This document shows, piece by piece, positions 1-9,838 of a DNA stretch of 64,000 nt. The stretch spans positions 2,385,501-2,449,500 of the forward strand of contig JBAMJR010000100.1 in assembly GCA_038501785.1 (NCBI GenBank), given 5' to 3'. The notes beneath the pieces were generated by a model. It saw nothing but the letters and a program-made list of their open reading frames with translations. It was not told the DNA's origin and made no database searches. The position numbers were made by a program, and so were the translations under genes. Within the stretch, counting starts at the first letter, position 1. Each line of letters begins with the position of its first letter. The stretch is from Myoxocephalus aenaeus. Its lineage: Eukaryota > Chordata > Actinopteri > Perciformes > Cottidae.

Positions 1-56
1 ATTCAAAATATTCCTAATATTCTGTCGGTCCATATGTTTTCAGGTAGATTCCATAC

Positions 57-120
57 CGTGGCTGATGAGGCCTTCCATTCCGAGGTTCTTATCTATAAAT
101 GTGTCGTCACCCATTTCCAT
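57..120 (-). CDS. Lectin gene A, first coding exon (partial gene)
   Basis: This is the third visible copy of the cytoplasmic-tail exon. It reads from ATG at 120 down to a phase-1 donor (G|GTATGG) with last exon base 57, and encodes 21 residues beginning MEMGDDTFID. The exon's acceptor (CTCCTCAACAG) precedes base 149. The reading is identical to gene B and differs from gene C at residue 4. The transmembrane, neck and lectin-domain exons would be to the left, outside the window, so I infer a further gene copy but cannot show that it is intact. Confidence 0.6.
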
Positions 121-516
121 TAAATCCGTTCTGATAATGGTCTGTTTCCCTGTTGAGGAGACCGTTATAGATGTTAGCATCATATAGACATAACAAGTTA
201 GTCTTAATGTTAACACTCTTTTTAAATCGGTATTCATAAGTATGCACCGATTAAATACTTGTGCTTACTTGTGCTTGACTAAATGTTCTATTCACAATGT
301 TGAGTAGTCAGGTGTGACAATTACATGGAAATCCTGCTTAATTAGTACAAAAATAAGGAAGGCTTTAAATCATCTGCAAGGATCGAGGCAGCATCTATAA
401 TCCCCATTTGTGGTTTGCCTTTGTGTGCAAACAAAAATGAAGACTGCTTGAGGTGAATCCAAATATTTCAATTTCAAGGAGGAAATAAATAATCTGCACA
501 AGCACTGTGCACTCAC

Positions 517-589
517 CTGGGATCTGATGAGGTCACAAGAAGTCAGTATCAAGACGACTGCGTTCACATTAAGAGGCTGCTGATTTATA
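517..589 (-). promoter_or_regulatory. TATA box and non-coding exon 1 of lectin gene A
   Basis: On the minus strand TATAAA lies at 589-584. About 70 bases downstream is a consensus donor, CAG|GTGAGT, with last exon base 517. A start about 30 bases past the TATA box (near 557) would make exon 1 roughly 40 bases. A short open frame through this exon starts at GTG, not ATG, and stops soon after splicing into exon 2, so I read exon 1 as untranslated leader. The start site is inferred. Confidence 0.5.
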
Positions 590-1030
590 ACAAATGCAGC
601 GAGTTTTATTCATCGTGCAGAAAACAGGATGCTCCTTTTGCCCGTGTCACCAAAATGTTTGACTTCAACTCAACTCTGACTGGTCTGGAATTATTATCAG
701 GAAATAAAACTGGAACTGAAAATGAGAGTTAGCACAGAGAAGAGGTTCGGTAAACATCTCTGGTTTCTCTTCCCTTTTTATGGCAGATCAACTTCCCAAT
801 GAGGTCAAATGAGTTATGCCATAATGCACTGACCACCTTTCCTCTCAATATATCGGTCCAGAACCAAATATCTTGACGTCCGTTGTCCAAATTGGACAAA
901 CAGAATGATCAACCTGCTTGAAGCTGTACTCCCCAAAGTCATCAGGGTTCCTTCTCTGGGGACTATGACAGTGTCAACCAATCCAATAGTTGTTGATTTA
1001 TTTCACCCTGGACCAAAGTGATGGACCTTT

Positions 1031-2888
1031 CACCCTATGCCCATGGGGACCGCGGTTTCGCGGTATGACACTCTCTACGTTTCTCTACGTTTCTCTACGT
1101 TTCTCTACGTTTCTAAAATATTCATAGCGTCGCGATAACACATCGCAGACATATAATTTTATAATTAAAATGTTATTTAATATAAACTTCCTTGTTCCAC
1201 AGCCTGAGCCCTGCATCATTTTAACACAATCAGGCAAGAGTTAGGGCCATCGGCGTGTCATATGACGCCGTGCCAAAAAAGTACTCGTCACACGAAATCC
1301 TTCTCTGTGATTTGTTGAATCATATGTCCGTCAACATTTGGTTAAATCAACGAATCAATGAACACTCAAGAAACGCCCCAAGAACCAGCATGTAACTACA
1401 CACCTGAGCTCTGTAAACACGCTGGCGTTTTCACTCATAAAGAAGAGATATTATGGCGAAGGACGCACTTTACTACGGAGGAAGCTGTGGCGCCGATCTT
1501 GCCGACGAGGACGAGGACGACGCTGAAAGCTTTCACTCCCGCGACGAAGAGGAAGATGCAGACAGAAGGCATCCATTTGAAGATGGAGAAGTGTATTTAG
1601 CTACTAAACTTTGTGTTGCAATGGCATATTTATGCTAGCAGAGTGAGCACATTTAGCTGGTCTCTTGCTGCTCGAGTCTGGCGTAACACAGGTACGCACG
1701 TAGGTTGTTTACATTAGCTGTTAGCACAGTTAGCTCATGCTCTGTGCATAGTCCCTGCTGGATCTCTGTTACGGGTTTTGGTGTGCAATCGTAACTTTCT
1801 TTCAGTGAACTTAGTAGTGACCAGTAGTCATTTATTTTACAGAGAGGATTCACATCTGCAGCAATGGACAACATGCAGCTTTGCTCCAGCCACCAGCACC
1901 TACGCTGCCGTGGAAGACTGACGACGACCCGGACACTGTTTACCAAGTAGGTCACAGCTCAGCTGCACATGTACACCTGTTGAACTGTTCAAACTGTATG
2001 AACTTAGTATTGACTAGTAGTCATTTATTTTACAGAGGATTCACCACCACCAGCCCCTCTAGCACAGCCATCCCCACCAGCCCGGGTCTGTTTTCTATTT
2101 CTGAACATGTATATTGTGTAAATATATTTTTAATTTAGAATACATATTTTTATTTCAACAAAAATAAAATTGTTGTGATGGTCATTTTTCATTTGCACAC
2201 ACCATGAAGCTTGATCTGCAGTATGAAGTAATTTCTCTGTCCCATTTTTATCATTTTGGTGAAAGGTGTGAAAGACCATATTTCTACAAAAAAAAGGATA
2301 ATATTTTTTTTTGTTGTAGACATTTATTTACATGTATCTACCATTTTATTCATATATTTCACTGCTTTTGTGAACCTACAACCTTTGGTAAACCAATTTC
2401 TATCACCTAAACCTATATACCACCTGAGTAAAGTTATGTATTCACAAGCGATATGAAGAATTTCTAAAAATTGAAATTCCATTTTTCAACATATTTTCTC
2501 TTTACACTTTTGCCTTATGATAATGGTGCCTCATTATATAGATAGCTGAGATTGTTCTGTAATGTATGATGTAAAACATGGGTATGTATCTTTATATGCA
2601 AGTGCCTTAAAAGGTGAATTTAAGAAATTATGTCAAATCGAGAAAAATCGACTGAAAATTACCTCAGTGTTCCAAGAGATAAGACCTGATATACAAATCA
2701 AGAAAAGTCCAAAAGGTGGTTGCTGTTTTTTAACATGAAGCATGAAAGGGCCGTCTTGACCTTGATGATGCAGATGGACATACTGTATATATATCTTTTG
2801 TCTTATCGACCCATAATGTTCATTGTTTACTTATCCACCCACGTCAGTCCAGGTGGCTTGAACAACCAGTATGAAAATCCCAGAGATC
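1031..2888. other. 3' flank of lectin gene B
   Basis: This stretch follows the lectin stop codon. It begins at the duplication junction with a GC-rich palindromic patch (1050-1072) and a short tctctacgtt tandem array. It then contains a probable piggyBac remnant (described separately) and AT-rich sequence. The nearest AATAAA on the lectin coding strand is at 2350-2345, about 540 bases past the stop. I see no other gene in it; the same sequence recurs at 7992-9838. Confidence 0.6.
1453..1600 (+). pseudogene. Probable piggyBac-type transposase N-terminal remnant, unit B
   Basis: Two overlapping frames together look like the N-terminus of a fish piggyBac-family protein. One frame reads RRTHFTTEEAVAPIL and, one base out of phase, the other reads ADEDEDDAESFHSRDEEE and then FEDGE. 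An FT-EEA motif followed by an acidic stretch is the usual start of such proteins. The frame change means the start is broken. Downstream are two similar exon-like pieces after TTTTACAG (near 1840 and 2035), one with a frame reading LPWKTDDDPDT. No DDE catalytic core is visible, so this is at most a 5' remnant. The identification rests on motif style only. Confidence 0.4.
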
Positions 2889-5800
2889 TTATTTCTCACA
2901 GATAAAGATCTGATCAGCAGAACAGCCGTCGTCGTTCCACTCGCCCACTCCCCATGAACTTTGCAACGTTTCTCCACAGTCCTCGTTCCCAGCGTAGTTG
3001 TTGGGCTGGTTGACCCGCCAGAACCTGATGATGGAGACATGAATTGCGTTCATATTTATTGTTTCTGAACTTCTCTGACCGTTCCGTTGTTGACCCAAAC
3101 TGTGACTGAAGAGAGTGGAACCCAATGTTTTGACCCGAACTGGAGTCTTGGAGACCTCCGTCTTCAACATGATACAAGGTTTAAATCAACACTGATCCTT
3201 TGTTATTAATTGCTTAATAACTGTAGGAAATATTAGTCCTGAAAGAATTGTGGTTCAGTTTAATTTGCTGTTTTACGAGTTATTGACTCCAACAACAGGA
3301 TGTGAACAGTGAAAGAATTATAGTGTAAGAAAAAAATAGTGAAGAAAACGATTCATAATAGGAACGCATTGTTGTGTGGTCTTAATATGGTGATGCTGTG
3401 AGATATGAAGCTCACGTTGTGTTGAGCGGAGTCCCGTCCGCCCACGTCCACGTGCCCTCTTTAACGGCGTCAGTCAGACCGATCCAGGCGTGTAGCCCTG
3501 ATGGGATCAACCCATTGACAAACGCCTGTTAGCGTAGCACAGAGAGAATGCAGGAAGGATTAAAACATCCATCCATCCATTATCCAAACCTCTTATCCTG
3601 TTTGAGGGCGATGGAGCCGATCCCAGCTGTCACTTTCACACACCTACGGGCAATTTAGAGTCAAATTAACCTGAGCTGCATCTGACATCTGATTGGCTAC
3701 AGATAGGTCCGTGTTGAAAAAAAACAACGCATTTGCGAATCCAGCCACGTCAGGGGAGTCTCAAAAAACCCACACACAAATGTGGTGTGATCCACAAACC
3801 AATACATACAAATCCACAAACAAATTCATACAAATGCAGAAAATATATTTGTCATTTTTGTTTACATTTATATAAATCGTAATTTGTGCATTGGAATGTA
3901 TTTTTGAATCGTTCTGGATGCATTTGTAAATCGAATATATTTGTGTATTGTTCTGTGCGCATTTGTGAGTCTTTCTGTGTGCATTTGCAATTATTGAGAC
4001 TGATCTGACCCCATACTCTTTCTCTTAATATCTTTGTCACCTGCTCGGCCCGGCTGTCGATGAAGACCAGCTCTGCTTCGTCGGTCTTGCAGGCGGCTCT
4101 GCTCGCCATCCAGTTCTTCTTCTCCTTTGAAACGACGTAGCAGCTCTTACCGAACTTCGTCCAGCCCGTCGGACAGGGCAAGTCTGCACATCGGACACGC
4201 GGAGACCGGATATCACGACAAAACCACGAGAAATACAAAACACACTGATGAGAGCTGCAGACTAAAGGAGTCCAACTCTTACCTTTCGCTTGAACCGCCG
4301 TCCTCGCAAACTGTTTGGCTATCTCGATGCAATCTTTTGATAAATCCATGTAGTTTTGCTGCAGCAGGTCTTTCTCCTGAGTCAGGTTCCTCAGTCTGCG
4401 CTCGAGTCCATCCCTTTCCCCGTTGTCTGCTGGACGGCTGGCATCTGTGAAATGCAAAGATATTGCCAAATATTATTATTTGTCTCCTTTTTTTTTGCGA
4501 TAAAAAAATATTTGTATATAATATTATATATTAAATATATAGTATTATATAATATTATATATTACATATATTATATATATATAGTTTTTAATAATATAAT
4601 ATAATATTTTAATATAAAATATATAAAATTCAGTTTATGAATTTACACTTATATTTTATTGAATATTTATCAAATAAGTATTTTTAAAGGATGCTAATTT
4701 TAAATATGTGAAGAAAAAAATCTCACGTACCCCCTGGAGTGCCTTCACGTACCCCCAGGGGTACACATACCGCCATTTGAGAACCACTGATCTACAACAT
4801 GGCCATGCTTTCTCAAACATTAGCATCCAGTTGTCCGTCGCTACATTTCGTCAAACTAAATCACTTACGGTGGATAAGCTGTCCTACGTTCGCAGCCAAC
4901 AGGACAGCACACAGCAATCCGAGACACATCACACATCTGGAGGGCTGCTTCATTCTCAGAAAATCCACCAAATCGCGAGGCAACGTCTGTTTCCTTCCAG
5001 CTGCATGGAAGGACGTGCCGGTGTCTGTGAGTCACATGTAATGGACAGCAGCGGGGAATTAAGACGGCACTGAAGAGAAAGGACCGGTGGCGGCTGGTGG
5101 AAGTCTTTTTTGGTCGGGCCATCTAATACATTTCAGCAAACATCTCAGTATGATTCAATGCAACAAAAAGGTATCAAACACGCAGTTCAATATTTAACAT
5201 TTATTCCAACACTTTGACATAATAATATGGGGTTAGTTCAGTCTCTTTAATGGCAAATGCACACAGAAAGATTCACAAATGCGCACAGAACAATTCACAA
5301 ATATATTCAATTCACAAATGCACACAGAAGGGTTTACAAATACATTCCAATGATTTATATAAATGTATTTAAAAAAAATCACAAATATATTTCTGCATTT
5401 GTTTGTGAAAAGCTTCACATTTACAAGTGGCTTTTATGAGACTCCCCTGCCGTCCTTTGGATTCGCAAATGCATTTTTTCTACATGGACCTATCCGTAGC
5501 CAATCAGATGTCGCCCTCATTTTCAACCAATCACATGAGTGCAGCTCCCCCTCCCCTACCCACGAGGGCGGTGCCAGCGTACAGTTACGGAATTTGCGGA
5601 GGTGATAAGTCAAACAATGGCGCTGGTACACACAACTGAAAGTTGACGTTCTCTGAATACTACAGTTGTTGAGTCACAACATGTAATTTTAGGATGTTTT
5701 CAGGCGAGAAGTTATTTGTTTAAGCATCAAATCTGTGGTCAGTTTATCAAGAAGCCGCCGACTTAAAAAGATACGCCGACGGTTTGAGGTCCGGTTCGTG

Positions 5801-7085
5801 GGACCGCTGAGTCCCGCCGGCACCGGGCCGAGAGCAGCCTGATAAATGTGAAGCTTTTCACAAACAAATGCAGAAATATATTTGTGATGTAGTTTCTGTT
5901 CTCAGCGAGCAGCGGGTGCTGCCGCGAGCCGCTCCGCCTCACAGAGCGCTCCAGATTGAACATTGATCGCGCAAAGCCGCCGCTGAGATACCTGTTAGCT
6001 GTGCTTCACATCTCCACCTCATTCAACCAGACTTCAGTGCACTTGTTCAAGCCAACACAGACTGGACTTTTCTCACTGAGTAAGAAAAACTGAACTGAAC
6101 AAGATAAAAAGCACTGATTGTGTCTTTAACATACCTCTTTAAGGTAAGCAACAAACTGAACATGACAAAAGAAGGAGTGGCTTGTCCCTCACAGGGACCC
6201 TTACTACTGATAAAAGACAAATGTTTCTTCTTCAGCATGATATTAATCTGTTTTACATTAGAATGAAATAGTCTATAACATCTGAAAATAAATACAATAT
6301 TGAATTAGAAGCATAAAAAAAAAGAAATGCATCTTTTTTTTCTTCCCTAGCATATCTTTTTGATTTATATACTGTTGTTAATTTGCTGTTGCTCCAGAGG
6401 GCCTGCTATATTGTTCTGATAACATTACTTTAAAATAAAAGCGCGCAATACACTAGTTTTTACTTCATTATTGAATTTGGCGAAAATCATGCGATTAATC
6501 AGTTACATTTTTTCAACTGTGCGTCTCCTCTTTCAAGCCTGTCTTCTAGAAATGACAAATATAATCAGCCACATGTGCAACAGCAAACACATGTTGTACA
6601 ACAGATGGACCTGGACCACATGTTCTGTCAACATAATGAAGGAATGTTGTTAATAAACCGATATCGATACTGAGTATAGTAAAGTATTAACTGGCAACAT
6701 ACTTAACTTCCTTTCTGAAGCAATACCCGATCTTGCAAAGAGATATCTGCTCATGCAGCATTATGAACTTTTTTAATGTTTCACACACTAACATAACTTA
6801 TTTAAGATTGGAGAAAGATTATAGTCATGTTTCATACAGAAAACGTCTGCAGTGACTTCAATCACCAAAGGCAACATTTAACTGAAACCAGGATCTTTCC
6901 ATGAGCTTTACTGCATTTTGTACCCTGACCATCCGTAGATAAATGTGTTGTGGGTTGTACCTAATATTCAAAATATTCCTAATATTCTGTCGGTCCATAT
7001 GTTTTCAGGTGGATTCCATACCGTGGCTGATGAGGCCTTCCATTCCGAGGTTCTTATCTATAAATGTGTCGTCACCCATTTCCAT
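2889..7085 (-). CDS. C-type lectin, type II membrane receptor (gene B), six coding exons
   Basis: Coding exons in order are 7085-7022, 5000-4869, 4444-4283, 4183-4017, 3525-3416 and 3024-2889. All introns are GT-AG and the junction phases (1,1,1,0,2) match, giving 256 residues and TAA. The protein has a cytoplasmic tail (1-43), a signal-anchor (about 44-64), a neck of about 55 residues with an NLT sequon, and a lectin domain from about 123. The domain starts CPTGWTKFGKSCY and holds WIGLTD, then QPN (218-220) and WND (241-243), with six cysteines. QPN plus WND are calcium/sugar-site motifs, so sugar binding at the cell surface is likely; the ligand is unknown. QPN is neither the classic mannose EPN nor the galactose QPD. 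It resembles CD209/asialoglycoprotein-receptor-like fish lectins, but I do not assign orthology. The tail has no tyrosine, so no ITIM. The second ATG (7079) has a better Kozak context than the first. Confidence 0.88.
3567..3665. repeat. Dispersed fish repeat (catccatccatt type), intron of gene B
   Basis: The segment begins catccatccatccattatcc, runs through cttatcctgtttgagggcga and cgatcccagctgtcac, and ends cacctacgggcaatttagagtc. I recognise this pattern as a very common interspersed repeat of teleost genomes. It lies in the intron between lectin-domain exons 4 and 5. Gene C has the same copy at 10517-10615, so it predates the duplication. Confidence 0.55.
3681..4016. repeat. Interspersed repeat R1, arm beside the exon 4 donor of gene B
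   Basis: This roughly 330-base sequence is rich in acaaatg/catttgtg motifs. In reverse complement it matches 5226-5515, including the end blocks tctgattggctac and gagactga...ccccata. It occupies most of the intron after coding exon 4 and reaches the exon boundary at 4017, so the splice donor (GA|GTATGG) sits on or against the repeat end. A further fragment of the family is near 5845-5895. Confidence 0.6.
4495..4630. repeat. AT-rich simple repeat, intron of gene B
   Basis: An irregular run of aatattatat and atatata lies in the intron between the transmembrane and neck exons. The counterpart is at about 11443-11579 in gene C. A one-base length difference in the adjoining T-run (about 4482-4498) is one of the small indels separating the two units. 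Confidence 0.8.
5226..5515. repeat. Interspersed repeat R1, inverted copy in intron 2 of gene B
   Basis: This is the inverted partner of 3681-4016. Seen from its right end, the reverse complement reads tctgattggctac, ggataggtcc, gcatttgcgaatcc and so on, in the same order as the other arm. It lies in the roughly 2-kb intron between the cytoplasmic-tail and transmembrane exons. Both arms would be in the same pre-mRNA and could pair. Confidence 0.6.
5516..7021. other. Rest of intron 2 of gene B
   Basis: This is non-coding sequence between the inverted R1 copy and the cytoplasmic-tail exon. It contains an R1 fragment at about 5845-5895 and the empty site (tgcaacagcaaacac, near 6570-6590) corresponding to the hAT insertion in gene C. 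I see no coding potential. The GC-rich patch near 5750-5970 gives open frames only by chance. Confidence 0.55.
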
Positions 7086-7481
7086 TAAATCCGTTCTGAT
7101 AATGGTCTGTTTCCCTGTTGAGGAGACCGTTATAGATGTTAGTATCATATAGACATAACAAGTTAGTCTTAATGTTAACACTCTTTTTAAATCGGTATTC
7201 ATAAGTATGCACCGATTAAATACTTGTGCTTACTTGTGCTTGACTAAATGTTCTATTCACAATGTTGAGTAGTCAGGTGTGACAATTACATGGAAATCCT
7301 GCTTAATTAGTACAAAAATAAGGAAGGCTTTAAATCATCTGCAAGGATCGAGCCAGCATCTATAATCCCCATTTGTGGTTTGCCTTTGTGTGCAAACAAA
7401 AATGAAGACTGCTTGAGGTAAATCCAAATATTTCAATTTCAAGGAGGAAATAAATAATCTGCACAAGCACTGTGCACTCAC

Positions 7482-7554
7482 CTGGGATCTGATGAGGTCA
7501 CAAGAAGTCAGTATCAAGACGACTGCGTTCACATTAAGAGGCTGCTGATTTATA
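7482..7554 (-). promoter_or_regulatory. TATA box and non-coding exon 1 of lectin gene B
   Basis: TATAAA on the minus strand is at 7554-7549. A consensus donor CAG|GTGAGT follows, with last exon base 7482. The acceptor of the next exon is before 7114, and the first usable ATG is at 7085. This places the promoter of gene B at the right-hand end of the unit, about 2.5 kb upstream of its transmembrane exon. The start site (about 7522) is inferred from TATA spacing. Confidence 0.55.
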
Positions 7555-8402
7555 ACAAATGCAGCGAGTTTTATTCATCGTGCAGAAAACAGGATGCTCC
7601 TTTTGCCCGTGTCACCAAAATGTTTGACTTCAACTCAACTCTGACTGGTCTGGAATTATTATCAGGAAATAAAACTGGAACTGAAAATGAGAGTTAGCAC
7701 AGAGAAGAGGTTCGGTAAACATCTCTGGTTTCTCTTCCCTTTTTATAGCAGATCAACTTCCCAATGAGGTCAAATGAGTTATGCCATAATGCACTGACCA
7801 CCTTTCCTCTCAATATATCGGTCCAGAACCAAATATCTTGACGTCCGTTGTCCAAATTGGACAAACAGAATGATCAACCTGCTTGAAGCTGTACTCCCCA
7901 AAGTCATCAGGGTTCCTTCTCTGGGGACTATGACAGTGTCAACCAATCCAATAGTTGTTGATTTCACCCTGGACCAAAGTGATGGACCTTTCACCCTATG
8001 CCCATGGGGACCGCGGTTTCGCGGTATGACACTCTCTACGTTTCTCTACGTTTCTCTACGTTTCTAAAATATTCATAGCGTCGCGATAACACATCGCAGA
8101 CATATAATTTTATAATTAAAATGTTATTTAATATAAACTTCCTTGTTCCACAGCCTGAGCCCTGCATCATTTTAACACAATCAGGCAAGAGTTAGGGCCA
8201 TCGGCGTGTCATATGACGCCGTGCCAAAAAAGTACTCGTCACACGAAATCCTTCTCTGTGATTTGTTGAATCATATGTCCGTCAACATTTGGTTAAATCA
8301 ACGAATCAATGAACACTCAAGAAACGCCCCAAGAACCAGCATGTAACTACACACCTGAGCTCTGTAAACACGCTGGCGTTTCACTCATAAAGAAGAGATA
8401 TT

Positions 8403-8550
8403 ATGGCGAAGGACGCACTTTACTACGGAGGAAGCTGTGGAGCCGATCTTGCCGACGAGGACGAGGACGACGCTGAAAGCTTTCACTCCCGCGACGAAGA
8501 GGAAGATGCAGACAGAAGGCATCCATTTGAAGATGGAGAAGTGTATTTAG
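8403..8550 (+). pseudogene. Probable piggyBac-type transposase N-terminal remnant, unit C
   Basis: This is the duplicate of the remnant at 1453-1600. The acidic frame is kept, the frame change is the same, and the two exon-like pieces recur downstream at about 8790-8895 and 8985-9040. The upstream frame is further disturbed by a one-base loss near 8381 (cgtttcac against cgttttcac in unit B). It was carried along with the lectin duplication and is not an independent insertion. Confidence 0.4.
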
Positions 8551-9838
8551 CTACTAAACTTTGTGTTGCAATGGCATATTTATGCTAGCAGAGTGAGCAC
8601 ATTTAGCTGGTCTCTTGCTGCTCGAGTCTGGCGTAACACAGGTACGCACGTAGGTTGTTTACATTAGCTGTTAGCACAGTTAGCTCATGCTCTGTGCATA
8701 GTCCCTGCTGGATCTCTGTTACGGGTTTTGGTGTGCAATCGTAACTTTCTTTCAGTGAACTTAGTAGTGACCAGTAGTCATTTATTTTACAGAGAGGATT
8801 CACATCTGCAGCAGTGGACAACATGCAGCTTTGCTCCAGCCACCAGCACCTACGCTGCCGTGGAAGACTGACGACGACCCGGACACTGTTTACCAAGTAG
8901 GTCACAGCTCAGCTGCACATGTACACCTGTTGAACTGTTCAAACTGTATGAACTTAGTATTGACTAGTAGTCATTTATTTTACAGAGGATTCACCACCAC
9001 CAGCCCCTCTAGCACAGCCATCCCCACCAGCCCGGGTCTGTTTTCTATTTCTGAACATGTATATTGTGTAAATATATTTTTAATTTAGAATACATATTTT
9101 TATTTCAACAAAAATAAAATTGTTGTGATGGTCATTTTTCATTTGCACACACCATGAAGCTTGATCTGCAGTATGAAGTAATTTCTCTGTCCCATTTTTA
9201 TCATTTTGGTGAAAGGTGTGAAAGACCATATTTCTACAAAAAAAAGGATAATATTTAGTTTTGTTGTAGACATTTATTTACATGTATCTACCATTTTATT
9301 CATATATTTCACTGCTTTTGTGAACCTACAACCTTTGGTAAACCAATTTCTCTCACCTAAACCTATATACCACCTGAGTAAAGTTATGTATTCACAAGCG
9401 ATATGAAGAATTTCTAAAAATTGAAATTCCATTTTTCAACATATTTTCTCTTTACACTTTTGCCTTATGATAATGGTGCCTCATTATATAGATAGCTGAG
9501 ATTGTTCTGTAATGTATGATGTAAAACATGGGTATGTATCTTTATATGCAAGTGCCTTAAAAGGTGAATTTAAGAAATTATGTCAAATCGAGAAAAATCG
9601 ACTGAAAATTACCTCAGTGTTCCAAGAGATAAGACCTGATATACAAATCAAGAAAAGTCCAAAAGGTGGTTGCTGTTTTTTAACATGAAGCATGAAAGGG
9701 CCGTCTTGACCTTGATGATGCAGATGGACATACTGTATATATATCTTTTGTCTTATCGACCCATAATGTTCATTGTTTACTTATCCACCCACGTCAGTCC
9801 AGGTGGCTTGAACAACCAGTATGAAAATCCCAGAGATC

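Larger units (their letters stand above)
1..1030 (-). repeat. Lectin tandem unit A, right-hand end only
   Basis: This segment matches 6966-7991 and, with insertions, 15426-16820. It is the promoter-side end of a duplicated lectin unit, cut off by the left edge of the window. The match to the other units stops at 1030, just after the bases atggaccttt, where unit B begins. It holds a TATA box, exon 1 and the cytoplasmic-tail exon of a lectin gene whose remaining exons would lie left of base 1. Confidence 0.85.
1031..7991 (-). repeat. Lectin tandem unit B (complete, about 6.96 kb)
   Basis: This unit runs from 1031 to 7991 and is repeated as unit C (7992-16820), with only scattered substitutions and small indels. 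Discounting two transposon insertions, unit C would be about 6.97 kb. The unit contains a complete lectin gene with its promoter at the right end and about 1.9 kb of 3' flank at the left end. Examples of indels are four tctctacgtt copies in unit B against three in unit C (near 1070 and 8030), and about 40 bases near 5165-5205 absent from unit C. Confidence 0.9.

Noticed and set aside
370..567. Minus-strand frame across exon 1 that looks like a signal peptide (also 7335-7532 and 16127-16324)
   Set aside because: It starts at GTG, crosses a consensus donor, and after splicing meets a stop within about ten codons.
3852..4469. 205-codon minus-strand frame covering neck and first lectin-domain exon (also 10802-11419)
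   Set aside because: It reads through a real intron (4282-4184) and past the donor at 4017. The spliced model fits the lectin fold and all phases.
4869..4953. ATG at 4953 as the lectin start codon (also 11902)
   Set aside because: It gives a plausible shorter protein of 219 residues and follows an in-frame stop. However, an acceptor just upstream joins in phase to the cytoplasmic-tail exon at 7022, which has its own promoter-linked leader, so the longer form is preferred. The short form could exist as an alternative.
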